From contig CBDDEJ010000006.1 of assembly GCA_965226915.1 (NCBI GenBank), positions 186,001-250,000 of the forward strand: a DNA stretch of 64,000 nucleotides. The letters run 5' to 3'. Both the position numbers and the translations under genes were made by a program. Within the stretch, counting starts at the first letter, position 1, and the number at the start of each line of letters is the position of its first letter. This DNA comes from Io17-Chloro-G2 sp965226915. GTDB lineage: Bacteria > Chloroflexota > Dehalococcoidia > Lucifugimonadales > UBA3495. The notes under the pieces were generated by a model. That model worked only from the letters and a program-made list of their open reading frames with translations. It ran no database searches and was not told the DNA's origin. Positions 28,434-38,019 of the stretch are shown in pieces.

Positions 28434-29921
28434 ATGACCACCTCAGTTGCCACCAAGACCGCCGTTGGCTATTTTCGAGTCTCCAGCCCCGGCCAAACCG
28501 GCGAACGCCACAGCTCCCTTGAGACTCAGGAGGCCAGATATAACGAATTTTATCAACGAAACGATCGTCTTTCGCTTGCAACATTTGTTGATGTTGTCAC
28601 AGGGCGCCGGGACGACCGAAAAGAATACCTGCGCATGATAGAGTACTGTAAGGAATACCGCCCGGACGAGGTGGTAGTTCAGTACCTCGACCGGTTCGGA
28701 CGCAACCCCAGGGAGATACTCCAACGGTATTGGGATTTGGAGGACCACGGAGTAATCGTAGTACCCGCCGATGAAGACATTAAAGAAGAACTGGTGTTGC
28801 TCATCAAGGCGGGAGTCGCTGGGGCGGAAAGCCGCAGAACTTCTGAAAGGGTGCGAGCTAACATGAGCAAGGCTGTAGCAAAGGGTGTTCAGGCTGCCAG
28901 GCCGCCGTTCGGCCTAAAGCCCGTGTACCAAGGCAAAGAGGCTCATTGGGAGATCGACCCGATAGAAGCCCCGGTGGTACGGGAAATGTACGATCTCGCG
29001 GTAGAAGAAAACCTGGGGTACAAAGCGATTGGAGACCGACTGACGGCGAAAGGATACCAAGCCAGGGGTGGGAAACCTTTCGCCTCTTACACCATCCAAC
29101 GGGTTCTGAGTAACGAAGCGCTCATGGGGACCCTAGCCTACGGGAAGCGGCCTAAGAAGGGGAATCCTCAACCCGAGATCGTTCGGGTCGAAGGCTTCTT
29201 CCCGGCGATCCTAGCGGGAGAAGAATGGCAGCGTCTTCAGGAACGGCTGGCCATTCGAAGGGAATCCTCAAGGGGCCGTACCCACTCAAGCCAGTATCTG
29301 CTAAGCGGCATAGCCCGGTGCGGGTATTGCGGAGGACCAATGGCCGGCAAGGTCGCCTCCGCCTGGAAAGAGAAACGCTATCGAAACTACTGGTGTTCTC
29401 GGGCTACCAAGTCGAAGGCGCTTTGCGCCCACTACAACGGGCACTCCGCCCCCAAATTGGAGCAAGCCATCCTGGAATACCTGGGCCAGTATTCGGATCC
29501 GGATCTGGTGAAAGGCCACCTGTCGGCGGCCGAATTGAAGGAGATGGAGCGCCGGGAGACCGAGCTTAAACAATTGGAAAAGGCCCTGAGCGATTTGGAG
29601 GGCCAGTTCACAAAACACTTGGATTACCTAAAGCGTGGAGTCTTAAGCGAGGATGAGTTCGTCAAGGCCAACGGAACCGCCCGCGAAAAAACAGCAGCCC
29701 TGCAAGAAAAGAAGACAGAATTGACCCAGTGGGTTGACGAGCAACGGGACATTATCTCCGCCGCCGAGCGCCTGCCCCAACAGATCAATTCTTTCCTAGA
29801 GGATTTCCAGCAGATGGACGTGCGGCGGCAAAAGGCCCACCTGCAGACGATCCTAAAAGCGGCATTCGTGAAAAGGGATGAGGATAGGGTGACGGCTATA
29901 GAATTAGAATTCAGGACCTAA
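28434..29921 (+). CDS. Large serine recombinase
   Basis: A 495-residue site-specific recombinase, apparently intact. The resolvase domain starts VGYFRVSSPGQTGERHSS with the catalytic Ser in RVSS, followed by YLDRFGRNPREI (catalytic Arg). The Recombinase domain includes ARPPFGLKPVYQ and YTIQRVLSNEALMGTLAYGK. A zinc ribbon has CGYCGGPM and YWCSRATKSKALC, and a coiled-coil region follows (ELKQLEKALSDLEGQFTKHL). It probably integrates or excises the element that spans about 25664-29950. It starts behind GCAGGAGAATCCT. The tRNA 3' half lies 41 bp upstream. Confidence 0.92.
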   Translation: MTTSVATKTAVGYFRVSSPGQTGERHSSLETQEARYNEFYQRNDRLSLATFVDVVTGRRDDRKEYLRMIEYCKEYRPDEVVVQYLDRFGRNPREILQRYWDLEDHGVIVVPADEDIKEELVLLIKAGVAGAESRRTSERVRANMSKAVAKGVQAARPPFGLKPVYQGKEAHWEIDPIEAPVVREMYDLAVEENLGYKAIGDRLTAKGYQARGGKPFASYTIQRVLSNEALMGTLAYGKRPKKGNPQPEIVRVEGFFPAILAGEEWQRLQERLAIRRESSRGRTHSSQYLLSGIARCGYCGGPMAGKVASAWKEKRYRNYWCSRATKSKALCAHYNGHSAPKLEQAILEYLGQYSDPDLVKGHLSAAELKEMERRETELKQLEKALSDLEGQFTKHLDYLKRGVLSEDEFVKANGTAREKTAALQEKKTELTQWVDEQRDIISAAERLPQQINSFLEDFQQMDVRRQKAHLQTILKAAFVKRDEDRVTAIELEFRT

Positions 29922-30015
29922 GCATCAAAGTCCTGAGGGGGGCAGCTAATTCGGGGGTTGGATAAACACCATAACTGATTCTCAGTGCAACAAACTAAAA
30001 CAAGGAGGTCTCCTC

Positions 30016-30405
30016 ATGGTGCTAACTTTGGCGGAAGCGAATCGGATGGTTCAAGGGTCCATAGCGAAGGCTGATGAATTGGGAGTCAAGGTGAGCATTG
30101 CTGTGTGCGATGCCGGCGGAAATCTCCTCGCGTTCAACCGCATGAAGGGGGCGAGTGCGGTAAGCGCCACTGTGGCCCAGGGCAAGGCCGCCGCCTCTGC
30201 TGGATTCGGACGGGCCAGCGGAGCCCTGCAGGCAGACTCCCCTGTCATACAAGCGATCATAGCCACAATGGGAGGCCGTATGCTTCCCGCTCAAGGCGCT
30301 GTGCCGGTGCACAAGGACGGAGAACTTGCAGGCGCCATCGGGGGCAGCGGCGCCACGTCTCAACAAGATGAAGATTGTGCTCAAGCCGGTTTGGCAGCCC
30401 TGTGA
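30016..30405 (+). CDS. GlcG/HbpS family heme-degrading/binding protein
   Basis: A 129-residue GlcG/HbpS protein: VLTLAEANRMVQGSIAKADE, then VSIAVCDAGGNLLAFNRMKG, QGKAAASAGFGR, and a glycine-rich end LAGAIGGSGATSQQDEDCAQ. AAGGAGGTCTCCTC precedes the ATG. HbpS binds heme and iron and acts in redox sensing in Streptomyces; other members sit in catabolic operons with no defined role. No signal peptide is seen. It is alone between the recombinase and a minus-strand pair. Confidence 0.9.
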   Translation: MVLTLAEANRMVQGSIAKADELGVKVSIAVCDAGGNLLAFNRMKGASAVSATVAQGKAAASAGFGRASGALQADSPVIQAIIATMGGRMLPAQGAVPVHKDGELAGAIGGSGATSQQDEDCAQAGLAAL

Positions 30406-30462
30406 GAATGCTACGGGCCCCCCAAAGGCGCCGCACTCTCTAAGAGGCCCTCTAGTTCAGGC

Positions 30463-30760
30463 TTACACGAGAATTTCGTACATCTTAAACTCAGCGGGAG
30501 ATTGCATCGCGCTCTTTATTTTCGCTCCCAACTCGGAGAGCCCGGGAGGGCTATTCGTTACGTTCTCACTTTCATACTCGGAGAGCGTTTCGTAGGTTTG
30601 TGTGGACTCTCCCCCGTCTCCACCAAGAACACAGTGATTCTGCCTCCGGGGCTTCCGGGTCTGGGGGCGTTTCATTTATAAGGACAATGCCACTGCTGGC
30701 GCGGGTGGTGGCTACTTCAAAGATTGGCCGGAAAGCTGGCATAGGCGGGATGGCCACCAC
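30463..30760 (-). pseudogene. Small hypothetical protein, frameshifted in a G run
   Basis: Two overlapping frames combine to about 98 residues: MVAIPPMPAFRPIFEVATTR to EAPEAESLC from ATG 30760, then ESTQTYETLSEYESENVTNS to EFKMYEILV in the other frame. They meet at the run of five G (minus strand) near 30612-30617; removing one G joins them. I do not recognise the family. The acidic polar centre resembles no known domain. It lies 54 bp downstream of the unknown gene 30815-31645 on the same strand and may form an operon with it. Confidence 0.4.
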
Positions 30761-30814
30761 GGACTTCTCTCCGAAGGTATAAACGTATACGGCGTCAGCA
30801 TGCCATTGTTCCAG

Positions 30815-31645
30815 CTACTGAGGTGGACTCCCGAATAGATTGGGCCTGCTTGAGTGCAGGTACTGGCTAGCAATGAAACGCAAAGGTTTCCTGGCATAGA
30901 TAAACTGTTCTCGCAATACCCCAAAAATATCAGAAAGCCCGGCCAGTCTGGCAGCAGGGTGACTCTCTGCCAGACTGTAGAAACGCTTCCCCTCCCACTC
31001 ATAGTCCTCCATGCTCCTCCTCATGCGTCTCGAGGCGGGGAAGGTGGACTGGCCGCCCCCTTGGCCAAAATAAGAGTGCTCCTGGAAGACGCTGGAAACG
31101 AAGAGACATACATCGGCAATTCGCTTATAGTAGCCCAGACGATTCTCTTCATCGGCGGCCGAACAGAGTTGCACCAAGCTGTCGATGTCCATGTCATTGT
31201 GCCGGATTCTCCTCCAGATGCCGCGCCGCACCCTGACCCGCCTTACCTGGCTCTCTATGACAGTGAACGAGGCTAGCATCTGCGCCAGGTATTCGAGCAC
31301 TCGGGGCTGCCTCATCAGTTCCGTCACACCCGAGGTATCGAAGATTGGAATGGTCTCTTTCCCTATTCTCTCCACGGTATAAGCTGACAGATCCAGCTCT
31401 TTAGAAGCCTTTCGCAGCAGAATCTCGAAATACAAGGCGGGAGATAACTTGACCATGACCTCCACATCGCTGATCACCCTTTGAAAGACCCTTTCGTCTC
31501 CCACGATGGCTTGGCGAAATTCTTGCTCCTCCAGAATCATCTGCCTTAGCCTTACCTTGTTCGACGCCTGAGGGGCCGCTTCCCCTATCAGGAAGTCGAG
31601 GTCAACCTCAGTAAAGTGGGTGTTTCCAGAGGATGTGTTTAGCAA
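30815..31645 (-). CDS. Hypothetical helical protein
   Basis: A 276-residue protein that I do not recognise. It is largely helical and charged: NKVRLRQMILEEQEFRQAIV, VMVKLSPALYFEILLRKASK, LMRQPRVLEYLAQMLASFTV, followed by a very basic RRVRVRRGIWRRIRHND. No membrane segment, signal peptide or metal motif is visible. A clear start at ATG 31645 and continuous coding with host-like codon use support a real gene. The small frameshifted gene follows on the same strand. A regulatory or nucleic-acid-binding role is possible from the basic patch but is only a guess. Confidence 0.65.
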   Translation of the reverse strand: MLNTSSGNTHFTEVDLDFLIGEAAPQASNKVRLRQMILEEQEFRQAIVGDERVFQRVISDVEVMVKLSPALYFEILLRKASKELDLSAYTVERIGKETIPIFDTSGVTELMRQPRVLEYLAQMLASFTVIESQVRRVRVRRGIWRRIRHNDMDIDSLVQLCSAADEENRLGYYKRIADVCLFVSSVFQEHSYFGQGGGQSTFPASRRMRRSMEDYEWEGKRFYSLAESHPAARLAGLSDIFGVLREQFIYARKPLRFIASQYLHSSRPNLFGSPPQ

Positions 31646-31774
31646 CGAAAGATTCCCTTCTCGCCCACGATAGCTTTAATTTTTACGCTCCTCTCTAGAT
31701 GGCCAATGCTGTCAATGTGACAAATGGTCACCTCGTAACCTGTCGTGGTCAGCCTCACCCACCGTGACAACATT

Positions 31775-32800
31775 TTAGACATCTATCCGGTAGACACGAG
31801 CCGCGGTGTCGTGGAACATCGCGGCTCGTTCGGTGGTCGAGTAAGTTTGGGACAAACGCTTGAAGGCGTTGTACATCACGTTGTAGGAGAATGACATCTT
31901 ATCCGGCGGGAAGTTGCTTTCGAACATACACCGGTCCGGGCCGAATTGATCTATGCAGTAGTTCATGATCGGAGCTATGTCGGCGGCCAGCTCTTCAGAT
32001 CCAACGGGTATATCTCTGATATGCCGGTCGAATCCAGCGCGCGGCATCCCAAGCCCCCCCAGTTTAACGACGACGTTAGGACAAGCCGCCACTGCCGCCA
32101 GCCCACTCCGCCATTCGGCCAACACTTCGTCGTCCCTGTTGGCGTATGGGCCAATCCGCATCAGTCCTCCGACGTGGTTCAAGATGATGGTCAAGTCGGG
32201 TACGGCCTTGGCGAAGTCCGCCAGTTCGGCCAGTTGCGGATGATTCAGCCAGCCTTCTAACGATAACCCCATGCGTGAGAGTACTTGAGCGCCCGCCCTG
32301 AATGCGTCGCTCGCAAGCTGACCCTGTGCCTGGTGAGCGGAAGTGTTCTCGATGTCGGGGTGTGGGTCCCAGGTAACAGAATGGCGGATACCTCGGAACC
32401 GGTTGGGGCTGGCAGCCTGCAACGCCTGTAGTACTGGCTCAACTCTCTCCCTCAGGTTCAAGTTGGCATGCCCAACGATAGCCGCTGCTGCGCGGGCGGT
32501 TCCATAGAGACCGTTGGCCCCGGCGGCCGCCATACCCTGGACAAACTCCACCTCGCCCACCGGACGCATCTCTTCCGGACCATCCGGACGATACATGGCC
32601 TTGGCCTCGACAAACACGGTGGAGACGACATTGTGGCCGCTGTTCAGGTCGCCGTATAGATCTTCTATATGATAGTTATGGTATGGAATCCGGTCTAGAC
32701 GACGGAAGTAAAAGTGGTGATGCGGATCGCAGATGGGGAGATCGGGTTCCAGGGTGGTCTCCTGGGTCAATGCCAACCAGTCGTTGCCTCCGAACGGCAT
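31775..32800 (-). CDS. Amidohydrolase_2 family hydrolase (L-fuconolactonase-like)
   Basis: A 341-residue TIM-barrel hydrolase. The first metal motif is intact as ICDPHHHFYF (DxHxH). Next come FRGIRHSVTWDPHP, TIILNHVGGLMRIGPYANRD (His at strand 5/6), NVVVKLGGLGMP, and DRCMFESNFPPDKMSFSY, where the Asp of the usual SNFPxD stands. The length fits L-fuconolactonase-like members that open sugar or aromatic lactones. It has a GGAGGAGATATC site before the ATG. It forms a single-gene unit followed upstream by remnant R2. Confidence 0.88.
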   Translation of the reverse strand: MPFGGNDWLALTQETTLEPDLPICDPHHHFYFRRLDRIPYHNYHIEDLYGDLNSGHNVVSTVFVEAKAMYRPDGPEEMRPVGEVEFVQGMAAAGANGLYGTARAAAAIVGHANLNLRERVEPVLQALQAASPNRFRGIRHSVTWDPHPDIENTSAHQAQGQLASDAFRAGAQVLSRMGLSLEGWLNHPQLAELADFAKAVPDLTIILNHVGGLMRIGPYANRDDEVLAEWRSGLAAVAACPNVVVKLGGLGMPRAGFDRHIRDIPVGSEELAADIAPIMNYCIDQFGPDRCMFESNFPPDKMSFSYNVMYNAFKRLSQTYSTTERAAMFHDTAARVYRIDV

Positions 32801-32866
32801 GATATCTCCTCCATTAAGATCGATTTCCCATCCAAGGTACTAGGAGATGCTGGCTGGTTATACTAC

Positions 32867-32926
32867 GCCTTTAGTATCTCCCGCCGGGACAACACCCGCT
32901 CCATCAGTGGACGCATGCCCAGCTCA
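32867..32926 (-). repeat. Kinase-gene 3'-end remnant R2
   Basis: About 60 bp matching the end of the kinase-AAA-TPR gene, with the ERVLSRREIL codons on the minus strand; homology runs as far as GCCCAGCTC. It lies about 70 bp downstream of the first SCO6745-like gene. Confidence 0.85.
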
Positions 32927-32998
32927 CCTAAACTCCGATATCCAAGAGTGATTACGGGATGTCTGAGGGGTGAATAAACCTCGGCCATCCTCACCTCG

Positions 32999-33868
32999 TT
33001 AGCCCGGCCACTGCGCTGGCCAGCTGAGTCCGATGGGGGTTCTCAGCCGCGGCAAACCGTTCTGGTCGAGAATCACTTGCAACAAATCCCGCAGGAGCGT
33101 CCACAGACGATGGGTGCGTTCTTTACCAAGCTGCAACCAAGGGCCTATGGCCAAGCCATCGGTTTCTTCTTCGATTCGGGTTCGAGATGCACGGCCCTCG
33201 TCTGTCAGGCCGCCAGCATCGTCTAGCCAGCCTCGCTCTTGCAACTCAGCCACCGCTTGATTCCAGACATCATCCGGCCAACGCCAGGCACGGTTCTCTC
33301 GAGCCTCCCCCGTCGCCGCGATCAGCAACGGTGCCGTTTGTTCGGGCGTGAGCCGAGCCGCCATCACTGCGCTGGTATGTCCTTCGCCGCGATGCTCACG
33401 AAATAGATTGAGACCGTGCCACAGAGCGACGTGGGGCTCACTCGGCCACGGAAGTGCTGAGTGCGCTGCGAATAGTGGCCGGCCGGCGATTGAACAGCCC
33501 ATCATAGCCTCACGTACCAATTCGACTGCCTCGGCGATCTCATCGGATCCGATCTGCTGTGGAAGCAGCCGCCGGAGCGCCTGATCCACCGCCTCAAAAC
33601 GCGCGGCGACGATTCTCTCCGGGCTCGCGATGCTCCAGGCAAGCGGGATCGCACCTGAAACCATCTCCACGGGGTGATGATAAAAGGTTGCAGAGACAAC
33701 CTCAGCTGCCACCGGGCCCAACGCGGCGGACCGTACCGCATAGTAGCTCATGCGATGCTCGCTCAGTCCTAGCTGTTTACAGATAGCCTGTACCTCTGGC
33801 GCCCCATAACCCGTGAGGACGATCGGCTCATACACCTGGAACATGGCGCGTGCGATCTGTGTTTGCAT
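32999..33868 (-). CDS. SCO6745-like protein, copy 1
   Basis: A 289-residue protein of the actinobacterial/Chloroflexota SCO6745-like group. It starts at ATG 33868 (MQTQIARAMFQVYEPIVLTG) behind AAAGGAAAATAAC. It is helical with no cysteine or metal motif, and includes RMSYYAVRSAALGPVAAEVV, ATFYHHPVEMVSGAIPLAWS and a C-terminal winged-helix-like part ELQERGWLDDAGGLTDEGRA. Function is unknown. A nearly identical copy lies 1160 bp upstream on the same strand; the first ~225 residues are identical in the two. Confidence 0.75.
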   Translation of the reverse strand: MQTQIARAMFQVYEPIVLTGYGAPEVQAICKQLGLSEHRMSYYAVRSAALGPVAAEVVSATFYHHPVEMVSGAIPLAWSIASPERIVAARFEAVDQALRRLLPQQIGSDEIAEAVELVREAMMGCSIAGRPLFAAHSALPWPSEPHVALWHGLNLFREHRGEGHTSAVMAARLTPEQTAPLLIAATGEARENRAWRWPDDVWNQAVAELQERGWLDDAGGLTDEGRASRTRIEEETDGLAIGPWLQLGKERTHRLWTLLRDLLQVILDQNGLPRLRTPIGLSWPAQWPG

Positions 33869-34158
33869 GTTATTTTCCTTTAAGTCGGTATTTCCCAGAT
33901 TAAATTGATTTTCCTGAACATGTACCACCATAGATGCCGTCGGTCAATGAAGTTAAGCATGCACCTATAAACGGTAAGGTGTCCATGACACCAACAAAAA
34001 CCAGGCTACCGCTGAGAATTACTCATTCTGAAGTTGCAGCCCAGTGGCATCCATAAAGGAACATTGGATTCTAATCAATCCCATACTTCCGCTTGAACTC
34101 CGATATCCAATAGTGCGGGATACCGAAGGATGAATAAACCTCGTGGACGCTCACCTCG

Positions 34159-35028
34159 TTAGCCCGGCCACTGCGCTGGCCAGCTAAGTCCGATGGGGGT
34201 TCTGAGCCGCGCCAAACCGTTCTGGTCGAGAATCACTTGCAACAAATCCCGCAGTAGTGTCCACAGACGATGGGTGCGTTCTTTACCAAGCCGCAACCAG
34301 GGGCCTATGGCCAACCCATCGGTTTCGTCCTCGATGTGGGTTCGAGCTGCGAGGCCCTCGTCTGTCAGGCCGCCAGCATCGTCTAGCCAGCCTCGTTCTT
34401 GCAACTCAGCCACCGCTTGATTCCAGACATCATCCGGCCAACGCCAGGCACGGTTCTCTCGAGCCTCCCCCGTCGCCGCGATCAGCAACGGTGCCGTTTG
34501 TTCGGGCGTGAGCCGAGCCGCCATCACTGCGCTGGTATGTCCTTCGCCGCGATGCTCACGAAATAGATTGAGACCGTGCCACAGAGCGACGTGGGGCTCA
34601 CTCGGCCACGGAAGTGCTGAGTGCGCTGCGAATAGTGGCCGGCCGGCGATTGAACAGCCCATCATAGCCTCACGTACCAATTCGACTGCCTCGGCGATCT
34701 CATCGGATCCGATCTGCTGTGGAAGCAGCCGCCGGAGCGCCTGATCCACCGCCTCAAAACGCGCGGCGACGATTCTCTCCGGGCTCGCGATGCTCCAGGC
34801 AAGCGGGATCGCACCTGAAACCATCTCCACGGGGTGATGATAAAAGGTTGCAGAGACAACCTCAGCTGCCACCGGGCCCAACGCGGCGGACCGTACCGCA
34901 TAGTAGCTCATGCGATGCTCGCTCAGTCCTAGCTGTTTACAGATAGCCTGTACCTCTGGCGCCCCATAACCCGTGAGGACGATCGGCTCATACACCTGGA
35001 ACATGGCGCGTGCGATCTGTGTTTGCAT
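34159..35028 (-). CDS. SCO6745-like protein, copy 2
   Basis: Same family, length and start (ATG 35028, AAAGGAAAATAAC) as copy 1. Differences cluster in the C-terminal 65 residues, for example GLAARTHIEDETDGLAIGPW here against GRASRTRIEEETDGLAIGPW. The upstream leader is also shared over about 60 bp and then diverges. Being the first of the pair in the direction of transcription, it may represent the source copy; the direction of duplication cannot be read from the sequence. Confidence 0.75.
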   Translation of the reverse strand: MQTQIARAMFQVYEPIVLTGYGAPEVQAICKQLGLSEHRMSYYAVRSAALGPVAAEVVSATFYHHPVEMVSGAIPLAWSIASPERIVAARFEAVDQALRRLLPQQIGSDEIAEAVELVREAMMGCSIAGRPLFAAHSALPWPSEPHVALWHGLNLFREHRGEGHTSAVMAARLTPEQTAPLLIAATGEARENRAWRWPDDVWNQAVAELQERGWLDDAGGLTDEGLAARTHIEDETDGLAIGPWLRLGKERTHRLWTLLRDLLQVILDQNGLARLRTPIGLSWPAQWPG

Positions 35029-35092
35029 GTTATTTTCCTTTAAGTCGGTATTTCCCAGATTAAATTGATTTTCCTGAACATGTACCACCCTG

Positions 35093-35520
35093 GATGCCAT
35101 GCACTATAAAACTGGGCAATCCGTTTAACTGGCCCCCTATTTGAGTTTGTAGGGCTTTATTGATGTTGTCCAAATTCTTTGAGTATTTCGTCTGTCCGTT
35201 GTCTAGGAAACGCTGGATTGCAGTAGCAAAACTCAGGGGCGGGAACCGTACCAGGACACCCGGCCTCGAACCATCCGATTTAGGCGCTTGGGTCGTCCTA
35301 TTAGCGTCTAATTGGATCGGCGTATCTACTACCGGATTTGATGCCAGTCGCTCAGCATCCAAGCATTCCACATAGTCTGCCAACGCCAGTGGGCCTTTCA
35401 GGACTCTGTATGTGTGTTCTGACCAAACAGTTGAGGACGATACCTTCATCGCCAACTCTGGTCAACTGGAATCACCAGTGACGACAGACCCAGAGGAAAT
35501 ACAGCGGGATTTGCCGGGTT
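35093..35520. other. Low-information region with one weak open frame
   Basis: A minus-strand frame between 35060 and 35449 (MKVSSSTVWSEHTYRVLKGP) is open but shows no recognisable domain and no convincing ribosome binding site, and its end overlaps the repeat edge. I see no RNA gene or mobile element here. Confidence 0.3.
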
Positions 35521-36336
35521 TCAGCGGGTAGAGAAGGCGGCGTCTAGGGTTTTGACCTGGTTGGAAGAGAGCCGCCAGCCCGACGCGCCGCAGTTTTCCA
35601 GGGTGCGGTCCACGCGATCACTCTTGGGTATGGCAATGACGTTGGGGTGGGAGGTGCACCAGTTGAGCGCCACTTGGGCCAGAGTCTTGCCTGCTTCGGC
35701 GGCCACGGCTTCCAAAGCCTTGATCCCACTGCTATTCCGCCCGGGGAACCTGGATTTGCCGGCCAAGGAACCGTCGGCCAGGGGAGTGTAGGCCAGGATG
35801 GTGATGTCTTGTTCCTGGCAATAGGGCAATAGGCGCCCTTCGATTTCCCGGTCTTTGAGGCTATAAAGCACCTGGTTGGACACTATGGGGTTGCGGGACA
35901 TGGCATTTTGGGCTTCCTGTAATTCCCCCAAGTTGAAGTTGCTGACACCGACGTACTTGACCAGGCCTTGGTCCACCAGAGATTCCATGGCGCCCATGGT
36001 CTCGGCGATTGGCACACCCCGGTTGGGCCAGTGTATCTGATAAAGGTCGATGTAATCGGTGTCCATCAGGCGGAGGCTGGCATCGGCGGCTCGCAGCACC
36101 TGGTCCCGGCGCAGGTGGCTGCCCGACACTTTGGTCGCCAGAAATACCTCTTTCCTCCGGCTGGCAATGGCCCGGCCCACCACATCCTCGGTGCGGTACA
36201 TCTCGGCGGTGTCAATGAGCCAAGCCCCCTGGCCGATCCCAGCCTCCAGGGGTTCTACACCGCCCCGGTACTTCCAGGTACCCAGGCCGATCTCCGGCAC
36301 CATAATGCCGGTTTTGCCCAACTCTTTAAGGTCCAA
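35521..36336 (-). CDS. Aldo/keto reductase
   Basis: A 271-residue NADPH-dependent aldo/keto reductase with the full catalytic tetrad: Asp and Tyr in LIDTAEMYRTED, Lys in FLATKVSGSHL, and His in YQIHWPNRGVP. NADP-binding residues are in the C-terminal IAIPKSDRVDRTLEN. The apparent start is a TTG (MDLKELGKTGIMVPEIGLG) because no in-frame ATG or GTG exists further upstream; the frame stays open into the neighbouring pseudogene. The native start may therefore be lost or altered (ATG to TTG). It reduces a carbonyl compound of unknown identity. Confidence 0.85.
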   Translation of the reverse strand: MDLKELGKTGIMVPEIGLGTWKYRGGVEPLEAGIGQGAWLIDTAEMYRTEDVVGRAIASRRKEVFLATKVSGSHLRRDQVLRAADASLRLMDTDYIDLYQIHWPNRGVPIAETMGAMESLVDQGLVKYVGVSNFNLGELQEAQNAMSRNPIVSNQVLYSLKDREIEGRLLPYCQEQDITILAYTPLADGSLAGKSRFPGRNSSGIKALEAVAAEAGKTLAQVALNWCTSHPNVIAIPKSDRVDRTLENCGASGWRLSSNQVKTLDAAFSTR

Positions 36337-36368
36337 TGTAGCCCGTTCCAGGATTTTGGGTATACCCG

Positions 36369-36826
36369 CTATTGGGAGAATGAACCGCCGTGCAATTCGT
36401 GGCCCGTTCCAACCGGAACGACGGACGCCTCGAGCTCCTTGCCAATTTGGTTGTAGCTGTCAGTCAGTGAACTCTGATTCTCCGGTTCCTTTTGCGTGCC
36501 CAGGTCATAAATAAGACCATATTCGCGCCGCTTTCGTTCATAGAGGGCACGAATTCTCGGACATTTTCATGGAAACGTTTGGAGTTCTTGACCGGTAGCG
36601 CGCTCTGCTCCTGGAACACGACGTAGTCCCGTTTCTCACCGGTGATCCTACTCGCGGCGCCGGCGTTCCAATGACGACGCAGAGATGCTCCGCCCGCCGA
36701 GATGACCTTGACATCGATAGTCATGCCCTTGCCCACTCGAGCGATCCCTCTCAGGAGGGCGGGAAGGTCGTTCTTGGTTGTGAAAATATTACCGATGAAG
36801 AGCATTCGGACTCTTTTCCCTGCCAT
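36369..36826 (-). pseudogene. SGNH/GDSL hydrolase-like protein, frameshifted and 3'-truncated
   Basis: Starts at ATG 36826 (MAGKRVRMLFIGNIFTTKND) after GAGGTGATGATT. The block I motif is FIGN(I/S)FT, with Ile in place of the catalytic Ser, and VFQEQSALPVKN corresponds to later conserved blocks. A frameshift in the A run near 36502 separates MTWARK from the rest, EPENQSSLTDSYNQIGKELE, and then VVPVGTG. Homology ends at about 36374, before the DxxH end of the family, where it abuts the aldo/keto reductase. Both the Ser replacement and the truncation imply loss of function. Confidence 0.65.
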
Positions 36827-37026
36827 AATCATCACCTCAGGCTTTTTCCGAACGTCAATTCAATGTGCCTCGCGAACCCGAATTAGTTCTGGTGGGAGTC
36901 CAATGTCAAGAGGCCGCTCGACAGCCTATTGCTTCTTCTCTTTGGAAATCGCCCGACCCGCGGAAGAGGGGTTCATCGTGGAGGCTTAACCCGCCACCGG
37001 GTGACGACATTATTTTGAACTGAGAT

Positions 37027-37644
37027 CTAAACCGGCTGCATGGTTTGCACGTCAATTCGCGCCAAGTGGCTGCGGGCGAGGTCCCCTGCACCGCCGGTCC
37101 ACTCTGGGGACCCGGTGAACGCAGCCTCCTTGTCTTTCACCTCCTCCGCATTAGCGAAGCTGCGAATCCAGATGTACTGGTTATGGTCCTCATTCACCCA
37201 AGATCCATCAATCTTGATTCCGAGCTTCTCGTGCAGCGGGACACTGGTCCCGGTGTGGAAATTGACCCATGGCTCCATCATGCCCCCATTTATGGTATAG
37301 ATGCGGAGCTGGCAGGCTTTGCCGGGCCCTCTCCTCAGATTGTCACCCGTCATATTAAGAGCCGGTTCCATGGTCTGGACGACCGTCCTCGCTATATGGC
37401 TGCGCGAATGGTCCTTTGTAGCGTTCCATTCCGGAGACCCGTAGAACGCGGCCTCCTTGGCCTTCACGTCCTCCGGGTTGGCGAAGCTGCGAATCCAGAT
37501 GAATTGAGTACTGTCCTCGCTCACCCACATGCCTTCAACTTTGATACCGTGCTTCTCCTGCATGGGAACGAACTCGGTGAAAAGCTTTACCCACTCGTCC
37601 ATCATACCGCGGTTGATAGTATACATACGAAGCTGAGAGGTCAT
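37027..37644 (-). CDS. Double NIPSNAP protein
   Basis: A 205-residue protein made of two NIPSNAP units. The first (MTSQLRMYTINRGMMDEWVK ... KAKEAAFYGSPEWNATKDHS) and the second (ACQLRIYTINGGMMEPWVNF ... VKDKEAAFTGSPEWTGGAGD) are clear copies of each other. AGGAGGCGTTGAC precedes ATG 37644. Single NIPSNAP units form dimers, so the fusion makes a built-in pair. Function in bacteria is not settled. It stands alone between the truncated GDSL gene and remnant R3. Confidence 0.88.
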   Translation of the reverse strand: MTSQLRMYTINRGMMDEWVKLFTEFVPMQEKHGIKVEGMWVSEDSTQFIWIRSFANPEDVKAKEAAFYGSPEWNATKDHSRSHIARTVVQTMEPALNMTGDNLRRGPGKACQLRIYTINGGMMEPWVNFHTGTSVPLHEKLGIKIDGSWVNEDHNQYIWIRSFANAEEVKDKEAAFTGSPEWTGGAGDLARSHLARIDVQTMQPV

Positions 37645-37756
37645 GTCAACGCCTCCTTTCTGTATCCATTATGGAGTTGTACTGGATATCTCATTCCACA
37701 ATGCAAAGCATGCGGATAAAACTCTCCATCCTAACGGGAACTGGTGATAGTCTAGG

Positions 37757-37798
37757 GCCTTCAGTATCTCCCGCCGGGACAGCACCCGCTCCATCAAA
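37757..37798 (-). repeat. Kinase-gene 3'-end remnant R3
   Basis: About 42 bp matching the kinase-AAA-TPR gene end, the shortest of the well-preserved remnants; homology ends at CCATCAA. The rest of 37645-38019 shows no gene. Confidence 0.8.
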
Positions 37799-38019
37799 TG
37801 AATGCCAAGGCTCATCAGTCACTTCTTGGTTGCTCTTATCAATTTATCCAGTGCGGTATTCATATATGGGGCTCACACCTAGTCCTGGATTTGGGCGTAA
37901 ATGCCTCAGATCCGCCTGTTTTCATTACCAGTAGCTACCTGGCACGCGGCCACGATTATATGACGCTATTGATCTGATAATCGAAATCAATTCGGTTGAT
38001 TAAATATCAGGCGACCGGT

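Larger units (their letters stand above)
32933..35092. repeat. Tandem duplication of about 1 kb (units 32933-33932 and 34097-35092)
   Basis: Two directly repeated units offset by 1160 bp, separated by about 160 bp of unrelated sequence. From about 33240 to 33930 (34400 to 35090) I find no difference, while the first ~250 bp carries roughly 16 differences. The identical block suggests gene conversion after the duplication. Confidence 0.85.
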
